A stretch of 64,000 nucleotides of DNA from contig NZ_JACBFO010000003.1 in the NCBI RefSeq assembly GCF_021401135.1, positions 62,001-126,000 of the forward strand. The letters are read 5' to 3'. A model generated the notes under the pieces. The model saw nothing but the letters and a program-made list of their open reading frames with translations, made no database searches and was not told the DNA's origin. This DNA is from Azonexus sp. R2A61. GTDB taxonomy: Bacteria > Pseudomonadota > Gammaproteobacteria > Burkholderiales > Rhodocyclaceae. Positions 1 to 11,478 of this stretch are shown here, one piece after another (positions within the stretch are counted from its first letter, which is position 1; every line of letters begins with the position of its first letter). The position numbers were made by a program, and so were the translations under genes.

Positions 1-1289
1 TGCCGGGTTCGCTGGTCGACATGCGTCCGGTCAAGGACACCACGCCGTACGAAGGCAAGACCCTCGAATTCAAGGTCATCAAGCTGGACCGCAAGCGCAA
101 CAACGTTGTGATGTCCCGCCGTGCCGTGCTCGAAGCCACCGCTGACAAGGATCGCGAAAAGCTGCTCGAGAACCTCAAGGAAGGCACCACCGTCAAGGGT
201 ATCGTCAAGAACATCACCGACTACGGCGCATTCGTCGACCTGGGCGGCATCGATGGCCTGCTGCACATCACCGACCTGGCCTGGCGCCGTGTCCGTCACC
301 CGTCCGAAGTGCTGGCCGTGGGCGACGAAGTTACCGCCAAGATCCTCAAGTTCGACGCCGAGAAGAACCGCGTCTCCCTGGGCATGAAGCAGCTGGGCGA
401 CGATCCGTGGGTCGGCATCGGCCGCCGCTACCCGGCCGGCACCCGCCTGTTCGGCAAGGTCACCAACCTGACCGACTACGGCGCATTCGTCGAGATCGAA
501 CAAGGCATCGAAGGTCTGGTGCACGTCTCCGAAATGGACTGGACCAACAAGAACGTTCATCCGTCCAAGGTCGTCCAGCTGGGCGACGAAGTCGAAGTCA
601 TGATCCTCGAGATCGACGAAGAGCGTCGCCGTATCTCGCTGGGCATGAAGCAGTGCCAGGCGAATCCGTGGGACGAGTTCGCGATGAACCAGAAGAAGGG
701 CGACAAGGTTCGCGGTGCGATCAAGTCGATCACCGACTTCGGCATCTTCATCGGCCTGCCTGGCGGCATCGACGGCCTGGTTCACCTGTCCGACCTGTCC
801 TGGTCCGCAACCGGCGAAGAAGCGATCCGCAACTTCAAGAAGGGCGACGAAGTCGAGGCAGTCGTGCTCGGCATCGACGTCGAGAAGGAGCGTATCTCCC
901 TGGGCATCAAGCAGCTCGACGGTGATCCGTACGCCAACTTCATCGCCACGCACGAAAAGAACAGCATCGTGCGCGGTGTCGTGAAGACGGTTGACGCCCG
1001 TGGTGCCGTCGTGGCGCTGGAAGGCGACAACGAAGGCTATCTGCGTGCCTCCGAGTTCGCCCGCGACCGTATCGAGGACCTGAGCCAGCACCTGAAGGTG
1101 GGCGACGAAGTCGAAGCGATGATCATCAACGTCGATCGCAAGACCCGTGGCATCAACCTGTCGATCAAGGCGAAGGACCAGGCCGAACAGCACGAAGCGA
1201 TGCAGAAGTTCTCTGCCGATTCGTCCGCTTCCGCCGGTACGACCAACCTGGGTGCGCTGCTCAAGGCCAAGCTGAACCAGCAAGGCTGA
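1..1289 (+). CDS. rpsA: 30S ribosomal protein S1 (5' end outside window)
   Basis: C-terminal part of ribosomal protein S1, which binds mRNA on the 30S subunit and aids translation initiation. The frame is open from base 3, so the N-terminal part lies upstream; the first ATG at 21 is internal. Four S1 (OB-fold) repeats are visible, each with the pattern V-x-G-x-V-x-x-x-x-D-[YF]-G-[AI]-F and an ending like RISLGMKQ; about 425 residues are present of the usual 560 or so. It is followed 12 bases later by ihfB, the order usual in proteobacteria. Confidence 0.97.
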   Translation, partial: PGSLVDMRPVKDTTPYEGKTLEFKVIKLDRKRNNVVMSRRAVLEATADKDREKLLENLKEGTTVKGIVKNITDYGAFVDLGGIDGLLHITDLAWRRVRHPSEVLAVGDEVTAKILKFDAEKNRVSLGMKQLGDDPWVGIGRRYPAGTRLFGKVTNLTDYGAFVEIEQGIEGLVHVSEMDWTNKNVHPSKVVQLGDEVEVMILEIDEERRRISLGMKQCQANPWDEFAMNQKKGDKVRGAIKSITDFGIFIGLPGGIDGLVHLSDLSWSATGEEAIRNFKKGDEVEAVVLGIDVEKERISLGIKQLDGDPYANFIATHEKNSIVRGVVKTVDARGAVVALEGDNEGYLRASEFARDRIEDLSQHLKVGDEVEAMIINVDRKTRGINLSIKAKDQAEQHEAMQKFSADSSASAGTTNLGALLKAKLNQQG

Positions 1290-1301
1290 TAGGCAGGCAA
1301 C

Positions 1302-1586
1302 ATGACCAAATCCGAGCTCATCGCCCGGCTGGCGGAGCGTTTTCCGCAGTTGGTGGCGAAGGACGCCGATTTCGCAGTCAAGATGATTCTCGATGCGATG
1401 TCCGAAGCGCTGGTGCGCGGGGACCGCATCGAGATCCGCGGATTCGGCAGCTTCGCGCTCAACTACAGGCCACCGCGCACCGGCCGTAACCCGAAATCCG
1501 GGGACAAGGTCAGTGTGCCGGCGAAGTGGGTTCCCCACTTCAAGGCCGGCAAGGAGTTGCGCGAACGGGTCGATCAGTCGATCTGA
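1302..1586 (+). CDS. ihfB: Integration host factor beta subunit
   Basis: Small (94 aa) DNA-bending protein of the HU/IHF family. It starts MTKSELI and carries the family signature around residues 44-65 ([20 protein letters not shown]), whose conserved proline inserts into the minor groove. IHF beta works as a heterodimer with IHF alpha in replication, recombination and promoter architecture. Placement directly after rpsA is typical of ihfB (himD) and separates it from plain HU genes. A strong terminator hairpin follows. Confidence 0.95.
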   Translation: MTKSELIARLAERFPQLVAKDADFAVKMILDAMSEALVRGDRIEIRGFGSFALNYRPPRTGRNPKSGDKVSVPAKWVPHFKAGKELRERVDQSI

Positions 1587-1627
1587 CGCCGGGCTTGGAC
1601 CGCGGACTTGTGCCGTGTGGTAGATTC

Positions 1628-1655
1628 GGGGCAGTGATAATTCACTGCCCCTTTT
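1628..1655 (+). terminator. Rho-independent terminator after ihfB
   Basis: Perfect 10-bp stem (GGGGCAGTGA / TCACTGCCCC) with a 4-base loop, followed by TTTT, 40 bases after the ihfB stop. It should end the rpsA-ihfB transcript just before lapA. Confidence 0.85.
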
Positions 1656-1668
1656 CATTGGTATCGTC

Positions 1669-1953
1669 ATGACTGCTCTGACCTGGGCCATACGGCTGAT
1701 CATTTTTGCCTTTCTGGTGGTCTTCGCCATCGGCAACACCGAAACCGTCACCCTGCATTTCCTGTTCGGCTATCTCTGGGATGCGCCGCTGGTCATCCTG
1801 CTGCTGGCCTTTTTCGCCGCAGGTGCCGTGCTTGGTGCCTTGTCGCTGCTTGGCGTGATCTTTCGCCTGCGTCGCGAAGTCGCCCGTCTCAAGCGCGCGC
1901 AGAATGCGCCGGTCGTCGTGCCGTCCGAGGTCGTGCAACCTCCCGTCTTATGA
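1669..1953 (+). CDS. lapA: Lipopolysaccharide assembly protein A (LapA domain)
   Basis: 94-aa inner-membrane protein with two transmembrane helices (about residues 5-24 and 41-65) and a charged cytoplasmic tail (RLRREVARLKRAQ). LapA (YciS) acts with LapB in controlling LpxC turnover and LPS assembly at the inner membrane. The stop codon overlaps the lapB start by four bases (ATGA), indicating translational coupling, and heptose-synthesis genes follow. Confidence 0.88.
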   Translation: MTALTWAIRLIIFAFLVVFAIGNTETVTLHFLFGYLWDAPLVILLLAFFAAGAVLGALSLLGVIFRLRREVARLKRAQNAPVVVPSEVVQPPVL

Positions 1954-3125
1954 ATGAATTTTTCGAATACTGGCAGTTGCTGCTGATCCCGGCCTTTTTC
2001 GGGCTGGGCTGGATGGCCGCACGGGTCGACATCCGTCAGGTTGTCCATGAATCGCGGGCTTTGCCGCGCTCCTATTTCCAGGGGCTCAATTTCCTGCTCA
2101 ACGAACAGCCCGATAAGGCCATCGACTCCTTTCTCGAAGTCGCCCGCGTCGATTCGCAGACCGCCGAACTGCATTTTGCGCTGGGCAATCTGTTTCGCCG
2201 GCGCGGCGAGACCGAGCGGGCGATCCGCATGCACCAGAACCTGGTCGACATGCCGGACATCGAGGAGAAAGTGCGCCTGCAGGCACTCTTCGAACTCGGT
2301 CAGGATTTCCTGAAGGCCGGTCTGCTCGACCGCGCCGAGGAAATCTTCGAAAAATTGCTGTCGACCGCAGAATGGCGCGAGGAAGCCAAGCGCAATCTGC
2401 TGGAGATCTATCAAATGGGCAAGGAATGGCAGAAGGCCATCGACATTGCCCGCGAACTGCCGGACGCCGCTTCCGGCCGCGATGTGGCCGAGTATCACTG
2501 CGAACTGGCGGCCGGCGAGATCATGCGCTCGCGCGGCGATACGGCCCGGCGTCATCTGGAAGCGGCATTGCAGGAAAACCGCAAGTGCGTGCGGGCCAAT
2601 CTGCTACTGGGCGATTTGCTGCTGCAGGAAGGCGATCCGGCGGCCGCGATCGAAGCCTGGCAGCGTATCGAACAGCAGGATCCGGGCTATCTGGCGCTGG
2701 TCGCGCAGCGCCTGCTGCAGGCTTATCGCAAGCTGGGCCGGACGGACGAGGGGGCGGCCCTGCTCAGTGCGTATCTCGAGCGCTATCCTTCGCTCGACCT
2801 GCTCGAGGTGGTCTACCAGTTGATTCTGGAACGGGATGGCAACGAAGTCGCCTATCACCTGGTGCGTGCCGAACTGCAGCGCAATCCGACGATGCTCGGC
2901 CTCGACCGGCTGATCAGCGCCCGTTTGCCGATGGCTTCGCCGGAAATGCGTCCCGACCTCGAGCTGGCCAGAACCATCGTGCAGGGCTACACCCGTCGCC
3001 TGGCCCGCTATCAGTGCAATAATTGCGGATTCAAGGCCCGCCAGTTCTACTGGCGCTGTCCGGCCTGCGGCGGTTGGGAAAGCACGCCGCCGCGGCGTAG
3101 CGAAGAATTCGATCAATCCATCTAG
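1950..3125 (+). CDS. lapB: Lipopolysaccharide assembly protein B, TPR plus rubredoxin-like domain
   Basis: 391 aa, matching LapB (YciM). An N-terminal membrane anchor (about 8-25) is followed by many TPR repeats (about 45-340) and a C-terminal zinc/iron rubredoxin-type knuckle CNNCGF...CPACGGW (about 353-373). In E. coli LapB promotes FtsH-dependent degradation of LpxC and so limits lipid A synthesis. Translationally coupled to lapA and 8 bases upstream of rfaE1, so this looks like an LPS operon. Confidence 0.93.
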   Translation: MNEFFEYWQLLLIPAFFGLGWMAARVDIRQVVHESRALPRSYFQGLNFLLNEQPDKAIDSFLEVARVDSQTAELHFALGNLFRRRGETERAIRMHQNLVDMPDIEEKVRLQALFELGQDFLKAGLLDRAEEIFEKLLSTAEWREEAKRNLLEIYQMGKEWQKAIDIARELPDAASGRDVAEYHCELAAGEIMRSRGDTARRHLEAALQENRKCVRANLLLGDLLLQEGDPAAAIEAWQRIEQQDPGYLALVAQRLLQAYRKLGRTDEGAALLSAYLERYPSLDLLEVVYQLILERDGNEVAYHLVRAELQRNPTMLGLDRLISARLPMASPEMRPDLELARTIVQGYTRRLARYQCNNCGFKARQFYWRCPACGGWESTPPRRSEEFDQSI

Positions 3126-3133
3126 GGTTTGTC

Positions 3134-4060
3134 ATGCTGGAAAAATTGTCGCAGGTTCGCCTGCTTGTCGTCGGCGACGTCATGCTCGACCGTTACTGGT
3201 TCGGCGAGGTCAGCCGGATTTCGCCGGAAGCGCCGGTGCCGGTGGTCAAGGTCGAGCGCATGGAAGAACGCCTCGGCGGCGCCGCCAACGTCGCCCGCAA
3301 TGCTGCCTCGCTCGGCGCGCGGACGACCCTGTTGTCGGTCGTCGGCGACGATGAGGCCGGAAGCTCGCTCGGTCGCCTGCTGGCCGAGGGCGGAATTTCG
3401 GCCGATCTGCAGGTCGACCGTGACATCGCCACGACGGTCAAGCTGCGCGTCATCGGTCGCCAGCAGCAACTGCTGCGCATCGATTTCGAGACGGCGCCGT
3501 CGCACGAGGTGCTGCAGGCCAAGCTGGCCGAATTCGAGCGCCGGCTGGCCGATTGCGACATCGTCATCCTGTCCGACTACGGCAAGGGCGGTCTCACCCA
3601 CATCGCCGAGATGATCCGTCTCGCCCGCGCTGCCGCCAAGCCGGTGCTGGTCGATCCCAAGGGCGACGAGTGGGGCAAGTACGCCGGGGCGACGGTGATC
3701 ACGCCGAACCGCTCGGAATTGCGCGACGTCGTCGGTCGCTGGTCGTCGGATGCCGAACTGTTCGCCAAGGCCGACAAGCTGCGCGGCGAACTCGGCCTCG
3801 AGGCCCTGCTGGTCACCCGCAGCGAGGAGGGCATGACGCTCTTCGCCGACGGCCAGACCTTCCACCAGGCGGCGCAGGCGCGCGAGGTCTTCGACGTCTC
3901 CGGTGCCGGCGATACCGTCATCGCCACGCTCGCCGTGATGCTTGCCGCCGGCGCCGACTGGGCCGAGGCCATCCGTATCGCCAACATCGCCGCCGGCATC
4001 GTCGTCGGCAAACTCGGCACTGCCGTCGTCACCCGCGACGAAATCGCCGGCGCCCTGTAA
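3134..4060 (+). CDS. rfaE1: D-glycero-beta-D-manno-heptose-7-phosphate kinase
   Basis: 308-aa PfkB-family sugar kinase corresponding to the N-terminal half of E. coli HldE; the adenylyltransferase half (RfaE2) is not fused and is not in the window. Visible motifs are [11 protein letters not shown], the GGAANVARN substrate-binding segment and the PfkB signature with catalytic Asp in [11 protein letters not shown] near residue 258. It phosphorylates heptose-7-phosphate for LPS core ADP-heptose. The next gene, hldD, acts later in the same pathway. Confidence 0.93.
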   Translation: MLEKLSQVRLLVVGDVMLDRYWFGEVSRISPEAPVPVVKVERMEERLGGAANVARNAASLGARTTLLSVVGDDEAGSSLGRLLAEGGISADLQVDRDIATTVKLRVIGRQQQLLRIDFETAPSHEVLQAKLAEFERRLADCDIVILSDYGKGGLTHIAEMIRLARAAAKPVLVDPKGDEWGKYAGATVITPNRSELRDVVGRWSSDAELFAKADKLRGELGLEALLVTRSEEGMTLFADGQTFHQAAQAREVFDVSGAGDTVIATLAVMLAAGADWAEAIRIANIAAGIVVGKLGTAVVTRDEIAGAL

Positions 4061-4070
4061 AGGAGAGAAC

Positions 4071-5069
4071 ATGTACACCATCGTCACCGGTGCTGCCGGC
4101 TTCATCGGTTCCAATATCGTCAAGGCGCTCAACGAACGCGGCGTGACCAAGATCATCGCGGTCGACAACCTGAGCAAGGCGGAAAAGTTCAAGAACCTGC
4201 TCGATTGCGAAATCGCCGACTACATCGACAAGCAGGACTTCATCGAGCGCATCCAGGCCGGCCATTTCGACGGCGAGGTCGACGCCATCTTCCACGAGGG
4301 TGCCTGCTCCGACACCATGGAAACCGACGGCCGCTACATGATGGAGAACAACTTCCGTTACTCCAGCATCCTGCTCGACTGGTGTCTCGACCAGGACGTG
4401 CAGTTCCTCTACGCCTCGTCGGCAGCGACCTACGGCGCGTCCAGCGTGTTCAAGGAAGAGCGCCAGTACGAGGGGCCGCTCAACGTCTACGGCTACTCCA
4501 AGTTCCTGTTCGATCAGGTCGTCCGCCAGCGTCTGGCGCAGCAGCCGTCGTCGCAGATCGTCGGTTTCCGCTACTTCAACGTCTACGGTCCGCGCGAGAA
4601 TCACAAGGGGCGGATGGCCTCGGTCGCCTTCCACAACTTCAACCAGTTCCGCGCCGACGGCAAGGTCAAGCTGTTCGAAGGCTCACACGGCTACGAGAAT
4701 GGCGGCCAGATGCGCGATTTCGTCTTCGTCGGCGATGTCGCCAAGGTCAATCTGTTCTTTCTGGATCACCCGGAAAAGTCCGGCATCTTCAACCTCGGCT
4801 CGGGTCGCGCGCAGAGCTTCAACGACGTCGCCGTGGCTGCGGTCAACGGCTGCCGCAAGGCAAAATCCGAGGCGCCGCTGGCGCTGGCTGAACTCCGGGC
4901 ACAGGGCTTGCTCGAATACGTCGCCTTCCCCGAGGCGTTGAAGGGCAAGTACCAGGCGTTCACGCAGGCCGATCTGAGCAAACTGCGCGACGCCGGCTAT
5001 GTTGCGCCGATGGCGACGGTCGAGGAGGGCGTTTCCCAATATATCGACTGGCTGCATGCCCATGTATAA
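4071..5069 (+). CDS. hldD: ADP-L-glycero-D-manno-heptose 6-epimerase
   Basis: 332 aa, short-chain dehydrogenase fold with the Rossmann motif [12 protein letters not shown] at residues 5-16 and the YGYSKFLFD catalytic Tyr/Lys motif near residue 140. It epimerises ADP-D,D-heptose to ADP-L,D-heptose for LPS inner core. The start at 4071 is chosen because AGGAGAG lies just upstream; an upstream in-frame ATG would overlap rfaE1 by about 120 bases and lacks support. Confidence 0.94.
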   Translation: MYTIVTGAAGFIGSNIVKALNERGVTKIIAVDNLSKAEKFKNLLDCEIADYIDKQDFIERIQAGHFDGEVDAIFHEGACSDTMETDGRYMMENNFRYSSILLDWCLDQDVQFLYASSAATYGASSVFKEERQYEGPLNVYGYSKFLFDQVVRQRLAQQPSSQIVGFRYFNVYGPRENHKGRMASVAFHNFNQFRADGKVKLFEGSHGYENGGQMRDFVFVGDVAKVNLFFLDHPEKSGIFNLGSGRAQSFNDVAVAAVNGCRKAKSEAPLALAELRAQGLLEYVAFPEALKGKYQAFTQADLSKLRDAGYVAPMATVEEGVSQYIDWLHAHV

Positions 5070-5961
5070 AACCCTGCAGGATTTTGTCGGAAACACGCCG
5101 CTGGTTCGCCTGCAGCGCATTCCCGGTGCCATCAACGAGGCGCGCGGCAATGTCATCCTGGCCAAGCTCGAAGGCAACAATCCGGCCGGTTCGGTCAAGG
5201 ATCGGCCGGCGCTGTCGATGATCCAGCGCGCCGAGGCGCGCGGCGACATCAAGCCGGGTGACACGCTGATCGAGGCGACCTCCGGCAACACCGGCATCGC
5301 GCTGGCCATGGCGGCGGCGATCAAGGGCTACCGGATGATCCTGGTGATGCCCGAGAACCAGAGCGTCGAGCGCCGCCAGAGCATGCGCGCCTACGGCGCC
5401 GAACTGGTGCTGACGCCCAAGGACGGCGGCATGGAATTGTGCCGCGACGTCGCCGAACGGATGCGCGACGAGGGCAAGGGCATCATCCTCGACCAGTTCG
5501 CCAACCCGGACAACCCGGTTGCCCACTACGAAGGCACCGGCCCGGAAATCTGGCGCGACACCGGCGGCCGCATCACCCATTTCGTGTCGAGCATGGGCAC
5601 CACCGGCACGATCATGGGCACTAGCCGCTACCTCAAGGAAATGAATCCGGCGATCACCATCGTCGGCTGCCAGCCGGATGACGGCAGCCAGATTCCCGGC
5701 ATCCGCAAATGGCCGGAAGCCTACCTGCCGAAGATTTATTCGCCGACCAATGTCGACCGCATCGAATACGTCAGCCAGGCCGACGCCGAGGCGATGACCC
5801 GGCGGCTCGCCGTCGAGGAAGGCATCTTCGCCGGCATCTCGTCCGGCGGCGCGCTCGCCGTGGCCTTGCGCATCGCCGCCCAGGTCGAGAACGCGACCAT
5901 CGTCTCGATCGTCTGCGACCGCGGCGACCGCTATCTGTCGACCGGCGTCTTTCCGGCGTAA
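5062..5961 (+). CDS. cysM: Cysteine synthase B
   Basis: 299-aa PLP enzyme of the O-acetylserine sulfhydrylase family. PLP lysine lies in GSVKDRPA (about K46), the phosphate-binding loop is TSGNTGIA, and [11 protein letters not shown] follows. Its length and the [17 protein letters not shown] segment fit CysM better than CysK. It overlaps the end of hldD by eight bases; an alternative ATG six bases earlier is possible. It ends about 35 bases before a copy of the dispersed palindrome. Confidence 0.92.
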   Translation: MYKTLQDFVGNTPLVRLQRIPGAINEARGNVILAKLEGNNPAGSVKDRPALSMIQRAEARGDIKPGDTLIEATSGNTGIALAMAAAIKGYRMILVMPENQSVERRQSMRAYGAELVLTPKDGGMELCRDVAERMRDEGKGIILDQFANPDNPVAHYEGTGPEIWRDTGGRITHFVSSMGTTGTIMGTSRYLKEMNPAITIVGCQPDDGSQIPGIRKWPEAYLPKIYSPTNVDRIEYVSQADAEAMTRRLAVEEGIFAGISSGGALAVALRIAAQVENATIVSIVCDRGDRYLSTGVFPA

Positions 5962-5995
5962 CATCGTGCTCCCGCGGGGGATTTTTCTCCCGCGC

Positions 5996-6011
5996 CTGCG
6001 GTCGACCGCAG
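5996..6011. repeat. Dispersed palindrome copy 1
   Basis: Perfect 16-bp palindrome CTGCGGTCGACCGCAG between cysM and the exonuclease gene, followed by a TTTTCGGCAAAAAA flank. The same core and an A-rich GGC flank recur elsewhere in the window. Confidence 0.85.
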
Positions 6012-6047
6012 TTTTCGGCAAAAAACCTCACGGATTCCCGTTTTTCC

Positions 6048-6836
6048 ATGAAGCCCGTACTCGTCTTCGATATCGAAACCATTCCGGATGTCGCCGGCCT
6101 GCGTCGCCTCAACGACCTGCCGGCCGAACTGTCCGACGCCGAGGTCGCCGAACTGGCCTTCCAGCAGCGCCGCGCCAGGAACGGCAGCGACTTCCTGCCG
6201 CTGCACCTGCAGCGCATCGTCGCCATCTCCTGCGTATTGCGTACCATCGAGGGGTTTCGCGTCTGGTCGCTGGCCGAACCGGAGCTCGACGAAGGCGCGA
6301 TCATCCAGCGCTTCTTCGACGGCATCGAGAAATTCACGCCGCAGATCGTCTCGTGGAACGGCGGCGGCTTCGACCTGCCGGTGCTGCACTACCGCGGCAT
6401 GCTGCACGGCGTGTCGGCGCCGCGCTACTGGGACATGGGCGATGGCGACTACGCCGACTCGCGCGACTTCAAGTGGAACAACTACATCAGCCGCTACCAC
6501 ACCCGTCACCTCGACCTGATGGACCTGCTGGCGATGTACAACGGCCGCGCCAACGCGCCGCTCGACGAGCTGGCCAAGCTGTTCGGCTTTCCCGGCAAGC
6601 TCGGCATGGACGGCAGCAAGGTGTGGGATGCCTGGCAAGCCGGGCAGGCCGCCGACATCCGCGATTACTGCGAAACCGACGTGGTCAATACCTACCTGGT
6701 CTACAACCGTTTCCGGCGCATGCGCGGTGAATTGAGCGCCGACGAGGAGCGTGCCGAGCAGGCCTTCATCCAGGGGCAACTGGCGAAAATCGATGCCGTG
6801 CACTGGCGCGAGTTTCTCGCCGCCTGGCACGAATGA
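6048..6836 (+). CDS. Predicted 3'-5' exonuclease, DNA polymerase B exonuclease-like
   Basis: 262-aa DEDD-type exonuclease of the PolB-exonuclease-like family. Exo I motif FDIETIPD is at residues 6-13, Exo II SWNGGGFDLPVL is near residue 100, and Exo III is in RDYCETDVVNTYLVY near residue 205. The four acidic residues needed for two metal ions appear present. It has no polymerase domain. It probably acts in DNA or RNA end processing, but the physiological substrate cannot be read from the sequence. Start follows the palindrome-containing leader. Confidence 0.85.
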   Translation: MKPVLVFDIETIPDVAGLRRLNDLPAELSDAEVAELAFQQRRARNGSDFLPLHLQRIVAISCVLRTIEGFRVWSLAEPELDEGAIIQRFFDGIEKFTPQIVSWNGGGFDLPVLHYRGMLHGVSAPRYWDMGDGDYADSRDFKWNNYISRYHTRHLDLMDLLAMYNGRANAPLDELAKLFGFPGKLGMDGSKVWDAWQAGQAADIRDYCETDVVNTYLVYNRFRRMRGELSADEERAEQAFIQGQLAKIDAVHWREFLAAWHE

Positions 6837-6894
6837 CGCCGCCGTACTGGCGCTATAATTACCGTTTTCCAAACCAAACGCAGAGAGCGCAGAC

Positions 6895-7428
6895 ATGTCC
6901 CTGAACAACGTGCCTTCCGGCAAATCGCTGCCCGACGACTTCAACGTCATCATCGAAATCAGCGCCAATTCCGACCCGATCAAGTACGAAGTCGACAAGG
7001 ATTCCGGCGCCGTTTTCGTCGATCGTTTCATGGGTACGGCGATGCACTATCCGTGCAACTACGGCTACATCAATCACACCATCGCCGGTGACGGCGATCC
7101 GGTCGACGTGCTGGTCATCACCCCGTTCGCGCTGCCGCCGGGCGTCGTCATCCGCTGCCGTCCGCTGGGCATGCTGGCCATGGAAGACGAAGGCGGCCAG
7201 GACGCCAAGCTGCTGGCCGTGCCGGTCGACAAGCTGACCCCGCTGTACAAGGACATCAAGACCTTCGAAGACGTCCCCGAGCTGCTGCGCAAGCAGATCG
7301 CGCATTTCTTCGAGCACTACAAGGACCTCGAGCCGGGCAAGTGGGTCAAGGTGCTGGGCTGGGAAGGCATCGACTCCGCCAAGAAGGAAATCAACGAAGG
7401 CGTTGCCCGTTACCAGGCTGCCAAGTAA
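6895..7428 (+). CDS. ppa: Inorganic pyrophosphatase
   Basis: 177-aa family I soluble pyrophosphatase, hydrolysing PPi to two phosphates and pulling biosynthetic reactions forward. The family signature with three metal-binding aspartates, [10 protein letters not shown], is near residues 64-73. YPCNYGYI precedes it. A TATAAT hexamer at 6854-6859 is a plausible -10 element although no good -35 is visible. nadE, whose reaction releases PPi, follows three bases downstream. Confidence 0.95.
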   Translation: MSLNNVPSGKSLPDDFNVIIEISANSDPIKYEVDKDSGAVFVDRFMGTAMHYPCNYGYINHTIAGDGDPVDVLVITPFALPPGVVIRCRPLGMLAMEDEGGQDAKLLAVPVDKLTPLYKDIKTFEDVPELLRKQIAHFFEHYKDLEPGKWVKVLGWEGIDSAKKEINEGVARYQAAK

Positions 7429-7431
7429 TCC

Positions 7432-9060
7432 ATGCTGCGTATTGCCGTTGCCCAGTTCAATGCCGTCGTCGGTGACCTGACGGGCAACGTCGAACGCATC
7501 CTGGCCCGTGCTGCCGAGGCGCAAGCCCGCGGCGCACGGGTGCTGCTGACGCCGGAACTGGCGTTGAGCGGCTATCCGCCGGAAGACCTGCTGCTGCGCC
7601 CGGATTTCTACCGCGCCTGCCGGCAGGCGCTGGTCGACCTGGCGGCGCGCGCTGCCGCCGTCGCGCCGGGCCTGGCGCTGATCGTCGGTCATCCGGAAGA
7701 AGCCGACGGCGCCTGCCACAACGCCGCCTCGGTCATCGAAAAAGGGCGTGTCATCGCGGTTTACCGCAAGAATCGCCTGCCCAACTACGATGTGTTCGAT
7801 GAAAAGCGCTATTTCGAACCGGGCCATTCGGCCTGCGTCGTCGATATCGACGGCGTGCGTTGCGGCATCAACATCTGCGCCGACATCTGGGAAACCGGCG
7901 CCTTCGAGGCCGCCTGTGCGGCCGGTGCGGAAATCGTGCTGGCGCTCAACGCCTCGCCCTGCCATCTGGAAAAGCAGAACGAGCGTCTGCAGGTACTCGG
8001 CGACCGCATCGCGGCCACCGGCATCCCGGCGATCTACTGCAATCTGGTCGGCGGCCAGGACGAACTGGTCTTCGACGGCGGCTCCTTTGCCCTCGACGCC
8101 CGGCGCCAGGTGGCGATGCGCCTGCCGCAGTTCGACGAGGCCGTCGGCATCGTCGACGTCGACGGGCCGCGGCTGATCTCGTCCGACCGGGTCGAACCGC
8201 TGTCGCTGGAAGCCGAAGCCTATTCGGCGCTGGTTCTCGGCGTGCGCGACTACATCGGCAAGAACCGTTTTCCGGGCGTCGTCATCGGCCTGTCGGGCGG
8301 TATCGATTCGGCGCTGACGCTGTGTGTTGCGGTCGACGCGCTGGGGGCCGAAAAAGTCCGGGCGGTGATGATGCCTTCGCCCTACACCGCGCAGATGAGT
8401 CTCGACGATTCGCGCGAGATGATCCGCCAGCTCGGCTGCGCCTACGACGAAATCGCCATCGCCCCGGCGATGGCCACTTACGAAGGCATGCTGGCGCCGT
8501 TGTTCGCCGGCCTGCCCGGCAACACCACCGAAGAGAACATCCAGGCGCGGATCCGTGGCAACCTCCTGATGGCCTTGTCCAACAAGACTGGCAAGCTGGT
8601 GCTGACGACCGGCAACAAATCCGAAATGGCGGTCGGCTACTGTACGCTGTACGGCGACATGGCCGGCGGCTTTGCGGTGATCAAGGACGTCTACAAGACG
8701 CTGGTCTATCGCCTGGCGCGCTATCGCAATTCGCTGTGTGCCGGCGAGCCGGTGATTCCGGAGAACATCATCGTCCGGCCGCCGTCGGCCGAGCTGAAGC
8801 CGGACCAGAAGGACCAGGATTCGCTGCCCGATTACGAGGTGCTGGACGCCATCGTCCGCGCCTACATGGAAGAAGACCGCAGCCCGCGCGAGATCGTCGC
8901 CGCCGGGTTGCCGGAAGACGCTGTCCACCGGGTCGTGCGGCTGCTGCGCATCGCCGAGTACAAGCGCCGTCAGGCGCCGGTCGGCATCCGCATCACGCCG
9001 CGCGGTTTCGGCAAGGACTGGCGCTATCCGATCACCAACCGTTACCCCGACGAATACTGA
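7432..9060 (+). CDS. nadE: Glutamine-dependent NAD+ synthetase
   Basis: 542 aa with two domains. The N-terminal nitrilase-like amidase (about 1-250) has catalytic Glu in TPELALSGYPPEDLL, Lys in YRKNRLPNYDVFDE and Cys in GINICADIWE. The C-terminal synthetase has the ATP pyrophosphatase loop GLSGGIDSALT near residue 285. It amidates nicotinic acid adenine dinucleotide to NAD+ using ammonia tunnelled from glutamine. Next to the PII gene glnB, an arrangement common in betaproteobacteria. Confidence 0.96.
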   Translation: MLRIAVAQFNAVVGDLTGNVERILARAAEAQARGARVLLTPELALSGYPPEDLLLRPDFYRACRQALVDLAARAAAVAPGLALIVGHPEEADGACHNAASVIEKGRVIAVYRKNRLPNYDVFDEKRYFEPGHSACVVDIDGVRCGINICADIWETGAFEAACAAGAEIVLALNASPCHLEKQNERLQVLGDRIAATGIPAIYCNLVGGQDELVFDGGSFALDARRQVAMRLPQFDEAVGIVDVDGPRLISSDRVEPLSLEAEAYSALVLGVRDYIGKNRFPGVVIGLSGGIDSALTLCVAVDALGAEKVRAVMMPSPYTAQMSLDDSREMIRQLGCAYDEIAIAPAMATYEGMLAPLFAGLPGNTTEENIQARIRGNLLMALSNKTGKLVLTTGNKSEMAVGYCTLYGDMAGGFAVIKDVYKTLVYRLARYRNSLCAGEPVIPENIIVRPPSAELKPDQKDQDSLPDYEVLDAIVRAYMEEDRSPREIVAAGLPEDAVHRVVRLLRIAEYKRRQAPVGIRITPRGFGKDWRYPITNRYPDEY

Positions 9061-9069
9061 GACACCTAG

Positions 9070-9423
<354 letters not shown>

Positions 9424-9432
9424 TTTTTTGCC

Positions 9433-9458
9433 GAATCCTGCGGTCGACCGCAGGATTC
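9433..9458. repeat. Dispersed palindrome copy 2 (26-bp perfect palindrome)
   Basis: The core TGCGGTCGACCGCA is at 9439-9452; perfect symmetry extends six bases on each side. It lies between the convergent glnB and smr genes. There is no loop and no downstream T-run, so a simple terminator role is not obvious. Confidence 0.88.
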
Positions 9459-9480
9459 ACGCGATTTCCGACGGGGCGGC

Positions 9481-11410
<1,930 letters not shown>

Positions 11411-11478
11411 CTAACTGTATGAAGCAAAAGATTTATGTCGATTCCCGCGCCTTCGGGGATCGAATGAGGGGAAAGCCG

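Noticed and set aside
9433-9458. The 26-bp palindrome as an ordinary bidirectional terminator
   Set aside because: There is no loop and no T-run, and the same core occurs inside coding regions and leaders, so a dispersed repeat explains it better.
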